A program made the position numbers and the translations under genes. Shown in pieces: positions 42,281-51,797 of a stretch of DNA of 64,000 bases. The stretch covers positions 2,570,001 to 2,634,000 of the forward strand of contig NZ_AP025028.1 in NCBI RefSeq assembly GCF_003114835.2. Direction: 5' to 3'. Within the stretch, counting starts at the first letter, position 1. Every line of letters begins with the position of its first letter. The notes below the pieces were generated by a model. It did no database searches. It was not told the DNA's origin and was given only the letters and a program-made list of their open reading frames with translations. The DNA is from Leptospira kobayashii (GTDB lineage Bacteria; Spirochaetota; Leptospiria; Leptospirales; Leptospiraceae).

Positions 42281-43245
42281 TTTAGAACCGATTGTTTGAT
42301 TAAGATTAAGATTTCACAAAAGGAAATAATGCTCAATGTTCCCCAAATCGCTTTATGAATATGGTCTTTGTAGATTCTTTGACCTTCAAACCGGTTTGTA
42401 CCCGCATTCTTACTTTTTTGCAAAACTTGAAACACATGATAAATCAAATACAAAATGGTAAAGATACATATCCAGAGAGATAAGACATCTTTCCACCAAT
42501 AAGAACATATAATAAAATATAATACGGAGAAAACCAGCAAGAACTCAATGGCCTTTCGAACGGGTCTATTCCCGAATAACGTGACAAAGGTGAATTTACC
42601 ACCTTCTTTATCACTCACCTCATCGCTTAGACCGCTGGCAAGTGCACTCGCCAAAGCAAACACTGTGGAAAGAATCAGAAATGAATAAAAATGAAATCCG
42701 AAGTAAAAATTCGACTGAAGATAAAAATGAAATACGGGTAACATAAATCCCACCCCGATCATTTCCAAAAACTCTCCTCCCCCCCGGTAGTTCAGTCGGA
42801 TCGGTGGCAAGGAATACGCAGCAAAAACGAACACGCAAAGCAGGGAGAAACCGGTGGCATAAGGCTTATGCAGAAAATATTCCATCAATCCGGAAACAAG
42901 AACGCATAACAAAGCAGCAACGATTCCCATGATGAGAACGTTTTTCTTCGGCAATATATGATCCGGAATCGTTTTGGGAGAACAATCATCCGGAAACAAT
43001 TTTCTTTTCATCGTATCAACATTGATGTCGGCAAAATCATTTAACAAAACGATATAAATCAAAAGGAAAACTGTGAAAGCAAAACCACCGATAAAAGAAA
43101 CGGGATGAATCGAACCTTCGTTCAGCATCCCAAAGGTCTGACCGAAAAAAAAGGGGACGAGCAACTTGGGCCAACTCTTGATTTTTAAAGCATACAGCCA
43201 ACGATCCAAGAGATTCATTTTGGAAATTTTTTCTACTAGGCTCAA
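42277..43245 (-). CDS. UbiA-family prenyltransferase 1 (MenA-like)
   Basis: The 322-residue membrane protein has about nine helices. The first Asp-rich motif is LLNDFADINVDTMKR and the second is LSDEVSDKEGGKFTFVT; these bind Mg2+ and the prenyl diphosphate. The linker AYSLPPIRLNYRGGGEFLEM is also typical. The family transfers a polyprenyl group to an acceptor such as a quinone precursor or lipid. I start at TTG 43245 (AGAAG six bases before); ATG 43218 is possible. It is 28 bases from the divergent ABC gene. Confidence 0.88.
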   Translation of the reverse strand: MSLVEKISKMNLLDRWLYALKIKSWPKLLVPFFFGQTFGMLNEGSIHPVSFIGGFAFTVFLLIYIVLLNDFADINVDTMKRKLFPDDCSPKTIPDHILPKKNVLIMGIVAALLCVLVSGLMEYFLHKPYATGFSLLCVFVFAAYSLPPIRLNYRGGGEFLEMIGVGFMLPVFHFYLQSNFYFGFHFYSFLILSTVFALASALASGLSDEVSDKEGGKFTFVTLFGNRPVRKAIEFLLVFSVLYFIICSYWWKDVLSLWICIFTILYLIYHVFQVLQKSKNAGTNRFEGQRIYKDHIHKAIWGTLSIISFCEILILIKQSVLK

Positions 43246-43273
43246 CTTAAACTTCTTTTGCTCTTAGGTATGT

Positions 43274-44041
43274 ATGGATAATCGTTCATTAATCATGGAC
43301 TCTGACCGGACAAGTTTACTGAGGGTATCACAAGTTTGCAAAAGTTTTAGCAATTTGCAAGTCCTACGAAATATCAACCTCACCCTTGCTCCTAAATCCG
43401 GTTTTTGCCTATTGGGTCCGAACGGAGCCGGCAAAACAACACTTCTGAAAATTCTTGCGGGTCTACTGATCCCCGACTCAGGATTCATCTTTCTTCGGGG
43501 AGAAAAAGTGCATAGCGGGAATTATAGACAAATCATAGGTTATTGTCCGCAAACACCCATCTTTTGGAAAAATCTAAACTGTACAGAGCAACTTCTTTTT
43601 ATGTCCGACCTTTACGGACTCAATCGAAAGTCGGCACGAGCCAAGTCCGAATATCTATTGAAAACATTAGGATTGGAAGAAAAAGCCAAAACGATTGTTC
43701 AGCGACTTTCCGGAGGGATGCAGAAGCGACTCAATCTTGCCATTTCCTTAATCCATGATCCCAAGATTTTGATTTTGGATGAGCCGACTGCCAATTTGGA
43801 TATGGAAAGTAAAGAATTAGTTCGAAGTCTAATTAACAGTTTGGTAACAAACGATGAAGTTAGCATTCTTTATACCACGCATGATCTGGAAGATGTAGAC
43901 TTGATTTCTTCCGAAATAGGAATCATGTCGAAAGGAAATCTTGTCTTTCAGTCCGAGTTCAGCGAATACGGAAAATCGGAATCTTTACGGAAAAAAATCA
44001 AAGATTTGTATCTTTATCACACGAGGGGAGACGAGCCTTGA
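43274..44041 (+). CDS. ABC transporter ATP-binding protein
   Basis: The 255-residue ATPase has Walker A GPNGAGKTTLLKIL, the Q-loop near YCPQTPIFW, the signature RLSGGMQKRLNLA, Walker B KILILDEPTANLD and the switch His in TTHDLED. Its helical subdomain resembles drug/lipid exporters of the ABC-2 type. The next gene, overlapping by four bases, is its permease. The start codon at 43274 lies after AGGT; an ATG at 43295 is a weaker alternative. Confidence 0.94.
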   Translation: MDNRSLIMDSDRTSLLRVSQVCKSFSNLQVLRNINLTLAPKSGFCLLGPNGAGKTTLLKILAGLLIPDSGFIFLRGEKVHSGNYRQIIGYCPQTPIFWKNLNCTEQLLFMSDLYGLNRKSARAKSEYLLKTLGLEEKAKTIVQRLSGGMQKRLNLAISLIHDPKILILDEPTANLDMESKELVRSLINSLVTNDEVSILYTTHDLEDVDLISSEIGIMSKGNLVFQSEFSEYGKSESLRKKIKDLYLYHTRGDEP

Positions 44042-45180
44042 GAATCTTATCCATTTTCCGCCGGGGGCTTTTGCAAGAATTCAGAAATCCGCTTAACTTA
44101 TCTTTGACGATATTCACCACGCCCTTTTTTATTTTCTTTTACTGGTTACTTATCGGAAATTCTTCGCCGGAAAATATCGGCTTGTATCTGGAAAAATCCG
44201 AAAACAAACCAACTTACAAAAATCAGGTGATATTGGATTCGATTGTAAACCGCTTAAAGGAATCGCAAAAAAAAGAAATACAAATCATTCCCATCCTATC
44301 TCAAAAAGAACTCGATACCAAACTTAAGGAGGGGAAAATCCTTTTGGGAATAGGAATCAGTATCGAAGAAGATTCGATAAAAAATAAATTCCCGAAAATA
44401 AAAATCGAAATCCTCACTTCGGACAATAACACCAAAGAGCAATATCTTTCTTTAGAATTAAAATCAAAACTTTTGGATCTGTTTTCTACCGAAACGGAAC
44501 TTCCTTTTTCCATTCAAATCAAAAACAATGGGGAAATGTTCATCCGATCGGACTTTGAACAATTTATACCGGGACTACTTGTTTTTTCCATCATTATGCT
44601 GATCTTTTCCTCTTCCATGATGATGACGGCGGAAATCGAATCAGAAACTTACCTGCGTTATAAGATGTCGAATACACCGGTTTTTTCAGTCCTGATCGGA
44701 TCCAGTTTCCTGCAATTATTCAACGGAATCATCTCCATTTTATTATCGCTTTCCATAGCAAAATTACTCGGTTATCAATTTCATGATAAACTTATATTGG
44801 TTTTTCTGATCTGTTTCTTGGGATCGATCTCGTGCATAGGAACGGGACTACTCATTGCAAGTTTCATGAAAACGTCCCAACAAGCGTTTTTGACTTCCAG
44901 TTTTATCATGTTTCTTTTCCTACTTTTCTCAGGAATTATTTTTCCAAAACCTATACTGTTATTCCGTATAACCGAAGGATTCGGTTTTGATGTATTTTAT
45001 TTGCTTCCTACCTCTCTCATGAAATCGGCATTGGATAGGCTGCTCGTGTGGGATAAAGGTTTGAATTCCATACTTTTCGAGCTTTCCGTTTTATCCGCAT
45101 TATCTTTATTTTACTATCTTTTGGGATATTTTTCCTACAAAAATTTTTTATTCGATAAAAGTGGAAGGAGTTCGGAATGA
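44038..45180 (+). CDS. ABC-2 type transporter permease
   Basis: The 380-residue protein has one N-terminal membrane helix (LSLTIFTTPFFIFFYWLLIG), a large polar loop of about 130 residues outside the membrane, then five helices (PGLLVFSIIMLIFSSSMMMT, LILVFLICFLGSISC, FLTSSFIMFLFLLFSGIIF and others). This is the DrrB/NatB-like ABC-2 exporter pattern. The start is a TTG overlapping the ATPase stop (TTGA), and its own stop overlaps the second UbiA gene (ATGA). The substrate is unknown, but the prenyl-lipid genes around it suggest a hydrophobic product. Confidence 0.88.
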   Translation: MRILSIFRRGLLQEFRNPLNLSLTIFTTPFFIFFYWLLIGNSSPENIGLYLEKSENKPTYKNQVILDSIVNRLKESQKKEIQIIPILSQKELDTKLKEGKILLGIGISIEEDSIKNKFPKIKIEILTSDNNTKEQYLSLELKSKLLDLFSTETELPFSIQIKNNGEMFIRSDFEQFIPGLLVFSIIMLIFSSSMMMTAEIESETYLRYKMSNTPVFSVLIGSSFLQLFNGIISILLSLSIAKLLGYQFHDKLILVFLICFLGSISCIGTGLLIASFMKTSQQAFLTSSFIMFLFLLFSGIIFPKPILLFRITEGFGFDVFYLLPTSLMKSALDRLLVWDKGLNSILFELSVLSALSLFYYLLGYFSYKNFLFDKSGRSSE

Positions 45181-46076
45181 AACAAATCGTATCTTGGATC
45201 AAGGCATCGCGGCTTCCTTCCCAATCTTATATCTTTCTTCCCCTCTTACTCGGCCAATCCCTCTATTATTATCACGAAAATCACTTAGATCCGATAACAT
45301 TCCTACTTGTTCAACTCTTCGGGATATTCAATCAACTCTATATCGTTTATGCGAACGATTATGCGGATAGGGATACGGATTTAAAAAACGAGACATTCAC
45401 TATTTTTTCCGGCGGATCTAGGGTGATTGCGGAAGGAAAGCTGAAACCGGAAAGTTTAAAAAAAGCCGGCATACTTATGGCTTTTTTCTGCACAGTCGTT
45501 TCCTCGCTAACAGCAGTTTATACAAAGCAACCGATTTTAGTCGTATTGAATTTATGCGCTATTTTTTTACTTTACTCTTATTCTTATCCCCCGTTTCGAT
45601 TTTCTTACCGTGGAGGAGGAGAGTTATTACAAATGTTAGGTGTTGGGTTGGTGTTGCCGATTTACGGGTATTTGGCTCAATCTGGAGACTTTTCCTTTTT
45701 CCCAAAAGAACTTTTTTTGATTCTGCTTCCGATGAATTTAGCATGCGCCATTGCCACATCTTTACCGGATTCACCTTCGGATAAAATCTCAAACAAAAAA
45801 ACCTTTACCGTATTACTTGGCAATCCACTGGCAAAAACTGTTTTACTTTTTTTAGAAATAATCACTTATCTTTTTTTCATCCGCTATTTACAAATTCACT
45901 TCTCTTATTTCGAAGAAGGTTTTTATCATTACATTCCTCTTTTGGGAATATTCGGTTCAGTATTTGGATGGAAAGGAAAACCGGGAAGTTTTTCCATCTC
46001 CGTCTTTGTTTTCTTTTCCATCTTTTTTGCACTGAGCGTTCAAATCGAACTCATCCTGTTTTTCTTTTACGGATAA
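45177..46076 (+). CDS. UbiA-family prenyltransferase 2
   Basis: The 299-residue membrane protein has the first Asp motif ANDYADRDTDLKNETFT and the second LPDSPSDKISNKKTFTVLL, with SYPPFRFSYRGGGELLQMLG between, a sequence shared with UbiA 1 in the divergent operon. It is distinct enough to suggest another acceptor or prenyl donor. AAGGAG precedes the ATG, which overlaps the permease stop. It is followed two bases later by a lycopene-cyclase-fold protein, so lycopene elongase-type activity (a UbiA subfamily) is one possibility. Confidence 0.88.
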   Translation: MKQIVSWIKASRLPSQSYIFLPLLLGQSLYYYHENHLDPITFLLVQLFGIFNQLYIVYANDYADRDTDLKNETFTIFSGGSRVIAEGKLKPESLKKAGILMAFFCTVVSSLTAVYTKQPILVVLNLCAIFLLYSYSYPPFRFSYRGGGELLQMLGVGLVLPIYGYLAQSGDFSFFPKELFLILLPMNLACAIATSLPDSPSDKISNKKTFTVLLGNPLAKTVLLFLEIITYLFFIRYLQIHFSYFEEGFYHYIPLLGIFGSVFGWKGKPGSFSISVFVFFSIFFALSVQIELILFFFYG

Positions 46077-46078
46077 GA

Positions 46079-46771
46079 ATGCTAAAATATAATTTTCTGA
46101 TTTTATCTTTGATTTTTTCCGTTCCGGGGATTTTGATTTATTTTTTTAGGAAAGATTTGCGAAAACCCATGAGGATTCTTGCCATTTGTTCCTTACCTTT
46201 CGGTTTTACGGAATTTTTGTTTTACCCCAGTTACTGGGAACCTGTGTTTTTATTTGATCTGGTAAACTATCTCGGGTTCGGAATAGAAGATTTAATCTTT
46301 GTTATGGGACTATCCGCATTTACATCTACGGCTTATCCTTTTTTTCTGAAAAGAAAACTCATAGCCATAAACATCAAGAACGGAATCTCATCTCTCAAGA
46401 TTCTGTTTTTGGTTCTTGCTTGTTGTTTCTTTTTTGTTTTTCTTCTTGATGTTTGGAAAATTCCGATGATCTACGGAGCTCCGATCCTTATGATTTTGAT
46501 GAGTATCGGCATTATGGGAATCAGAAACGATCTGATCCTGCCGGGACTGTTGGGAGGCTTACTCTCGACGGTTATTTATGCTTTTTTATGTTTGGTTTTA
46601 TTACTAATCTATCCCGACTTATTCCAATTGACCTGGCATACCGAAAAATTCATAAACCGGAATATCTACGGTGTCCCGGTCGAAGAATTGATCTATGGAT
46701 TTACATCCGGTTCCATCGCCACACTCTTCTATCCGTTTGTTTTCCGACACAGATATGAAAAGATAATTTGA
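46079..46771 (+). CDS. Lycopene-cyclase-domain membrane protein
   Basis: The 230-residue protein has about seven membrane helices arranged as two related halves; GIEDLIFVMGLSAFTSTAY in the first and VPVEELIYGFTSGSIATLFY in the second are matching segments with acidic pairs. This tandem pattern and size match the CrtYc/CrtYd-type (heterodimeric or fused) lycopene cyclase family. Start: ATG 46079, two bases after the UbiA stop; a longer frame from 45968 runs back through the UbiA gene and is not credible. Whether the substrate is a carotenoid is unknown. Confidence 0.7.
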   Translation: MLKYNFLILSLIFSVPGILIYFFRKDLRKPMRILAICSLPFGFTEFLFYPSYWEPVFLFDLVNYLGFGIEDLIFVMGLSAFTSTAYPFFLKRKLIAINIKNGISSLKILFLVLACCFFFVFLLDVWKIPMIYGAPILMILMSIGIMGIRNDLILPGLLGGLLSTVIYAFLCLVLLLIYPDLFQLTWHTEKFINRNIYGVPVEELIYGFTSGSIATLFYPFVFRHRYEKII

Positions 46772-46817
46772 ATTGCCACAGCACCCCTCTTTTAAACTAA
46801 ACTCATTCTAGAACATT

Positions 46818-48353
46818 ATGGATCTTCGAGAGTGTATTCGATTTTTAGAAGAGTTGGCGGATAACCCGGACAAACTCACAAACATTCCCGACGAAGAAAG
46901 GCTTGCACTGATGATTGCGGCCGGAAGGGTTTCCCGACCTGACCGTAATGAAATCCGAAGACGAAATAAAACGATAAAAAGCAATCGCCGCCTTGCAATC
47001 GTTACAGAAGAGAAAAAGGCCAGATCACTGACCGGAATTCGGATCGCTAGAACGGATGCTGTATTCAAGGCACCATTACAAATTACGGACGAGTCCGGGG
47101 GCTGGAGTTGGGAAAAGGCACCTGAGTTAAAATCGCCTCGCAACTGTTATATCTGCAAGAAAGAATTCCTCAAACTTCATTTTTTCTACGACTCTATGTG
47201 CCCTGAATGTGCCGATCTCAATTACGGCAAAAGATTTCAGACTGCACCATTGGACGGTCAAGTCGCAGTCATTACAGGCTCCCGATTGAAGATAGGTTAC
47301 CAAGCCACCTTAATGTTGTTACGCGCAGGGGCGCAAGTAATTGCAACCACCCGTTTTCCGGTGGATGCTGCACTTCGATTTTCCAAAGAAGATGATTATG
47401 GAAAATGGAAAAACAGACTTCAAATTTTCGGATTAGATCTACGCCATACCCCAAGTGTGGAAATTTTTTCAAGTTATCTGGAGCATCATTTAGATCGACT
47501 GGATATCCTGATCAACAACGCTGCGCAAACGGTTAGGCGCCCACCCGGATTCTACAGCCACCTCATTGCAAATGAAAACTTGAGTGATTCCGATTTGCCT
47601 GAAGAAGCTCGGAAACTTTTAGTATTTCATGAAGAATGCAAAAAACAATTAACCTCTGCTTCTTCCGCCTCCCACCTGAAAATAGAAAATCTTGCGGAGG
47701 AAAAAGCACTGCCTGTGAGCTGGACCGGAAAACTTCCCGGTATAGGAATCCGTTCTTCTGCGCAATTATCCCAAATCCCCTACTCTCACGATAATTCCCA
47801 TGAATTGGAAGCTGTTTTTCCGGAAGGAGAATTGGACGTAGACTTGCAACAAGTTGATCTTCGCAAAACAAATAGTTGGCGACTAAAATTGGGTGAGATC
47901 AACACCTCTGAAATGTTGGAAGTACAACTAGTAAATGCAGTCGCTCCTTTCGTTCTCTGTAACCGTCTTGTCTCGATTATGCGAAGAGAAAATACAGGCA
48001 AAAAACATATCGTTAATGTTTCCGCAATGGAAGGAAAATTCCATAGGTTTAAAAAAGAAGACCGCCATCCTCATACAAATATGGCGAAAGCCGCACTCAA
48101 TATGCTCACCCATACCTCGGCAAGCGATTTCGCAAAAGACGGAATTTACATGAATGCAGTCGACACGGGCTGGGTGACGGACGAAGACCCGATGGAACTA
48201 TCAAAACGCAAACAAGAGTTACACGATTTCCAGCCTCCTTTGGATATAGTGGACGGCGCGGCGAGAGTGCTCGATCCTTTATTCGACGGGATCAATACGG
48301 AAAAACATTGGGTTGGTAAATTTTTAAAAGATTATTTTCCAATTGATTGGTAA
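46818..48353 (+). CDS. Atypical SDR-fold oxidoreductase with zinc-ribbon insert
   Basis: The 511-residue protein begins with a helical domain (about 1-100), then a Cys4 motif, CYICKKEF ... [10 protein letters not shown] (about 110-135), likely a small zinc ribbon, then an SDR-type Rossmann domain from [28 protein letters not shown] is the NAAx motif and [10 protein letters not shown] carries a Ser, but the YxxxK motif reads HTNMAKAAL, so the catalytic Tyr is replaced by Thr. Activity may differ from ordinary SDRs. It is a large family I have seen in both bacteria and eukaryotes. Confidence 0.8.
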   Translation: MDLRECIRFLEELADNPDKLTNIPDEERLALMIAAGRVSRPDRNEIRRRNKTIKSNRRLAIVTEEKKARSLTGIRIARTDAVFKAPLQITDESGGWSWEKAPELKSPRNCYICKKEFLKLHFFYDSMCPECADLNYGKRFQTAPLDGQVAVITGSRLKIGYQATLMLLRAGAQVIATTRFPVDAALRFSKEDDYGKWKNRLQIFGLDLRHTPSVEIFSSYLEHHLDRLDILINNAAQTVRRPPGFYSHLIANENLSDSDLPEEARKLLVFHEECKKQLTSASSASHLKIENLAEEKALPVSWTGKLPGIGIRSSAQLSQIPYSHDNSHELEAVFPEGELDVDLQQVDLRKTNSWRLKLGEINTSEMLEVQLVNAVAPFVLCNRLVSIMRRENTGKKHIVNVSAMEGKFHRFKKEDRHPHTNMAKAALNMLTHTSASDFAKDGIYMNAVDTGWVTDEDPMELSKRKQELHDFQPPLDIVDGAARVLDPLFDGINTEKHWVGKFLKDYFPIDW

Positions 48354-48378
48354 GCAAAGTAAAATGCCTTTGTAAGAC

Positions 48379-49128
48379 ATGGAAAAGCTTATTTCTTACC
48401 CACTTTCTATAGTGTATTATCTACTGTTTCTATGGTGGTTGTGCTTTTTTCATCCGATACAGTGGATTTGTTTCAATCTATTCGGTTATGAGGCACACCG
48501 AAAAAGCGTGGCATTATTAAACTTATTTCTGATAAAAAATACTCTAATACTCGGAACAACATATTCCATAAGAGGAGCTGAAAAATTACCCAAAAACGTT
48601 CCTTTGATTTTTGTTGCAAACCATCAAAGCCTATATGACATTCCTCCTTTGATATGGTTTCTACGCGACTGGCATCCGAAATTCATCAGCAAAAAAGAAT
48701 TAGGCAAGGGAATTCCGAGTGTCTCATATAACTTAAGACATGGAGGTTCCGTGCTAATCGATAGAAAGGACGCAAAACAATCGCTAAGTGAAATCAGAAA
48801 ATGCGGAGAATCCATTAATAAAAACAATGATTCCGTGGTTATTTTTCCCGAAGGAACAAGAAGCAAAACAGGCCTACCTAAAACTTTTTCCTCCAATGGA
48901 CTAAAGATGTTATACAAATATGCACCGAACGCTTATTTTGCTCCGATTACTATCAATCACTCATGGAAAATGTCAAAGTTCGGCCACTTTCCTTTGGGTC
49001 TGGGAAATAGACTCGAATTTCAAATACATGATCCTTTGAAAATTTCTGATTACACTTTCGAAGAGATTTTTGAAAAAACCGAAAAGGTCATCAAAGAAAA
49101 TATCAAAACAAAAAGAGTTCGTTCCTAA
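48379..49128 (+). CDS. plsC: 1-acyl-sn-glycerol-3-phosphate acyltransferase, PlsC-like
   Basis: The 249-residue protein has an N-terminal membrane helix pair (YPLSIVYYLLFLWWLCFF), then the acyltransferase motifs: VANHQSLYDIPPL (NHxxxxD, near residue 80), FISKKELGKGIPSVS, FPEGTRSKTGLPKTF (near 157) and a final APITINHSW. These transfer an acyl chain to lysophosphatidic acid, giving phosphatidic acid. The context next to an SDR and prenyltransferases suggests lipid work, but the exact acceptor is not proven. The start lies 25 bases after the SDR. Confidence 0.9.
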   Translation: MEKLISYPLSIVYYLLFLWWLCFFHPIQWICFNLFGYEAHRKSVALLNLFLIKNTLILGTTYSIRGAEKLPKNVPLIFVANHQSLYDIPPLIWFLRDWHPKFISKKELGKGIPSVSYNLRHGGSVLIDRKDAKQSLSEIRKCGESINKNNDSVVIFPEGTRSKTGLPKTFSSNGLKMLYKYAPNAYFAPITINHSWKMSKFGHFPLGLGNRLEFQIHDPLKISDYTFEEIFEKTEKVIKENIKTKRVRS

Positions 49129-49152
49129 ATTATCCTTATTTGATAAAAAATT

Positions 49153-49187
49153 TGATCTGACATTTCCTTTTAAAAAATGCCAGATCA
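49153..49187. terminator. Bidirectional terminator between plsC and the lectin-fold gene
   Basis: TGATCTGACATTT and AAATGCCAGATCA form a 12-bp stem with one mismatch around a T/A-rich loop. It lies between convergent stops (49128 and 49213) and has A/T-rich flanks on both sides, so it could stop transcription from either direction. Confidence 0.65.
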
Positions 49188-49212
49188 CTCACTTCTCTAC
49201 TTCATAGTTTTT

Positions 49213-51684
49213 TTACGGCTTTCTGGCAACGATACGTCGGTATTGTACCCCGTTATTGTTATCTTTAAACCTAGGAATTTCCGGAAGAACTTCTACTGAG
49301 GAATTCACTTTTTTAGCCAGATCCTTAACAGCCTCCGGATAATCGATCGGTTCCGTAATCCAAAGATGAATCTCACCATTTTTTCGGATAACACGCGCTA
49401 TTTCCTCTACATTCTTTCGGGTAAGAGGAGATCCTATCATAGCTATTTTATCCGCGAAATTATCTTCAAAAGGATATCCGGGATTAGTAGTCCATTTCTG
49501 AACTTGAACAATATATTGAATCGGTTTTCCGTACATTGGGCTTGGTCCGCCGGCTTCCACTTTATCTATTTCATTGATATTGATTGCATTCCAAAAGCCC
49601 GATTTAAAGCCATGTACATCAAGTTCCCCTTCTCCGCCGATATCCAAAAATATATGATAATCATCCGGTATTTGCAATTGAGAACGCGAAACTCTTGCAC
49701 CTACTCTGGCAGGTTTGCCAACGCTCTGCACAATTCGATTGACTACTTCTTGTAAAGAAAGATACTGAGGTGGAGTAGGAACAGGAGGTCTGTACGTAGT
49801 TGTCTGTATCAAATAAGAAAAATATCCAACTAATGGAGCCAATACTAATCCGATAGCCCAAACACCCGGAATCAGCGCCAAGTTGCCTTGTGCACTTTGG
49901 ACATTTGCCAGCATATTGATAGTCTGCTGATGGACATGATTGGAGAAAATAATAAAATCCCCCACCGCTCCGTTCAAAATAACATAATTTCCGTTATATG
50001 AATTTTGAAAGCTGCCGATGTTAAAGTAACCAGGAATGATAGCTGAAGCACTTGCAATGGTGCTATCCAGATAAAATATACTATCTACTTTTCCATCTAC
50101 ATAAATACCCAAACGAGTTTCTTCATAACTATAACTAACAATTATATTATGCCACTCACCTTTGCTGATCGGAGATGCCGATTGGAATATTTGATTCTGA
50201 TAAACGCTTTTTAAATTATATAGGAATTTAAAATTAAGTTTTCCATTGCTATCCAAAAGCAAGGCTCCTGCGATTCCAGTCAATTGTCCGCTCGCCGGAT
50301 AAGCGTTGATTTTCACCCATACTGATAATGTGTACGATGGAGAAGCACTCATTGGGAGACTAGGTATCTCAATCACAGTGTCATTCGCGGAAAAATCAAG
50401 TGCAGATCCGAATTTGCCCTGAACATATTTGGGAGTGCCTCTTACAACTTTCAATCCGTCGCAATTGCACGCGATATTTTCGAGTGTATTCTTAAGAGGA
50501 AAAAAACAGAGAACGGAATCTTGAAGATCAATTGCAAGGAGTTCCGGAGGTTTGATTCCGGGCAATACACGAATCCCTCCTACATCCACGGAAACATTCG
50601 TATTTGTATCAAGATGTTGGACCGCCAAACCGGGATTCCACTCGGAAACAGTGCCATATACCCTATCATATTTCCATACACCGTTCTCAAACAAAGATAT
50701 GCTCGTTTTTGTTGTAACAATTGTTACAATGGAATACTCCGATTTTCCCGCAGTAATATCGCTTTTTGCGAGTTGTACGAAATCACGATCATATCGATTC
50801 CAACTAGCAGTTGCTCCAGCAACACCGGTCAGACGCAGTATATTATCACCCGGAAGGGTGATCTTGGTTTCGCTCCCTCCGGATTCATTCACACGCAATC
50901 TGTAAATGAGAATGGATTTAACAGGTGCCTTTTGAACAATGTCGAGAAATGACCACTGGTTCACTTGAGTCAATGGAAAGGCGGAAAAACGCGCGTATCC
51001 GTTTCCGAAGGATACTTTCGATCCGCCACCACCGATTCTAAACTTCATTGCCTCGGAAACAGGGTCGCAGTTTTCCGAAAAAGAATAATCCCAAGGAGTG
51101 TTAACTCCCGGTGCATAGGTAGAAGGAACGCTATAGATATCACCTACATCGAAGGAAAGGCTACACCCTCTAGTGTATCCGATCACATGAAACATCGGAT
51201 TTATTTGTTGGCCTACTTGCCCACCCCATGTAAACAAACGGTTTCCATCTTCCAAAAGAGAAATGCTTGAAGAAGAGAAAATCATAACGATATCATGCCA
51301 TTTGCCATCGGACTGGATTGAGCTTACTGCCAATTGCTCGAACGACGTTCCGTTCCAATACTTCCAATTCACGGTTCCATCATAGAACATTAAGGTGATA
51401 GTATTTGCTAATTCGAATTTAACTTCCGTTCCCTGGATGGTATTTGCCCTCACACGAAATGCAAGTAATGATCCCGTAGAACCGACAGGCAAAGGAGTAT
51501 TGATTGTAACGGATACCTTTTGGTTTTCCAACGGTTGATTGGTAACCTGGTAATGTAAAAAACCGTTATCGGGAGTTACGGAAGGTCCGTTCGGATTCGG
51601 AATGATTGACCATACTTGATTCAATGTCTGGCCTTTATAAATAGGATAATCGATTACCCCGTCTTTTTCAACTTGATTTACCAC
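49213..51684 (-). CDS. Multi-module lectin-fold protein with methyltransferase-like C-terminus
   Basis: About 820 residues in order: two related beta-sandwich modules (about 1-190 and 200-390, sharing SxxISLxExG and VDVGxIxxxP segments), a LamG/concanavalin-like module (about 400-600, YTLSVWVKINAYPASGQLTG), one membrane segment (GVWAIGLVLAPLVGYFSYLI) and a C-terminal domain of about 170 residues. The last has HIFLDIGGEGELDVHG, FEDNFADKIAMIGSPL and IARVIRKNGEIHLWI, reminiscent of a SAM methyltransferase and of C-terminal toxin modules. No signal peptide. I start at the GTG at 51684 (AGGTGG); the GTG at 51696 is possible. It is third in line after the RHS gene. Confidence 0.7.
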   Translation of the reverse strand: MVNQVEKDGVIDYPIYKGQTLNQVWSIIPNPNGPSVTPDNGFLHYQVTNQPLENQKVSVTINTPLPVGSTGSLLAFRVRANTIQGTEVKFELANTITLMFYDGTVNWKYWNGTSFEQLAVSSIQSDGKWHDIVMIFSSSSISLLEDGNRLFTWGGQVGQQINPMFHVIGYTRGCSLSFDVGDIYSVPSTYAPGVNTPWDYSFSENCDPVSEAMKFRIGGGGSKVSFGNGYARFSAFPLTQVNQWSFLDIVQKAPVKSILIYRLRVNESGGSETKITLPGDNILRLTGVAGATASWNRYDRDFVQLAKSDITAGKSEYSIVTIVTTKTSISLFENGVWKYDRVYGTVSEWNPGLAVQHLDTNTNVSVDVGGIRVLPGIKPPELLAIDLQDSVLCFFPLKNTLENIACNCDGLKVVRGTPKYVQGKFGSALDFSANDTVIEIPSLPMSASPSYTLSVWVKINAYPASGQLTGIAGALLLDSNGKLNFKFLYNLKSVYQNQIFQSASPISKGEWHNIIVSYSYEETRLGIYVDGKVDSIFYLDSTIASASAIIPGYFNIGSFQNSYNGNYVILNGAVGDFIIFSNHVHQQTINMLANVQSAQGNLALIPGVWAIGLVLAPLVGYFSYLIQTTTYRPPVPTPPQYLSLQEVVNRIVQSVGKPARVGARVSRSQLQIPDDYHIFLDIGGEGELDVHGFKSGFWNAININEIDKVEAGGPSPMYGKPIQYIVQVQKWTTNPGYPFEDNFADKIAMIGSPLTRKNVEEIARVIRKNGEIHLWITEPIDYPEAVKDLAKKVNSSVEVLPEIPRFKDNNNGVQYRRIVARKP

Positions 51685-51797
51685 AAACAATACCACCTAA
51701 CTATAATTTATCTACAAGGACAAAAAAGATACTTTATCCAAAGAAACTTTCTAGGGAAATCCCCTCGAAAACCGTAGAGGGGACTATAACGTACCTA

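Noticed and set aside
45968..46078. N-terminal extension of the lycopene-cyclase-fold gene
   Set aside because: It would overlap the UbiA 2 gene in another frame by more than 100 bases; the ATG at 46079 directly follows the UbiA stop.
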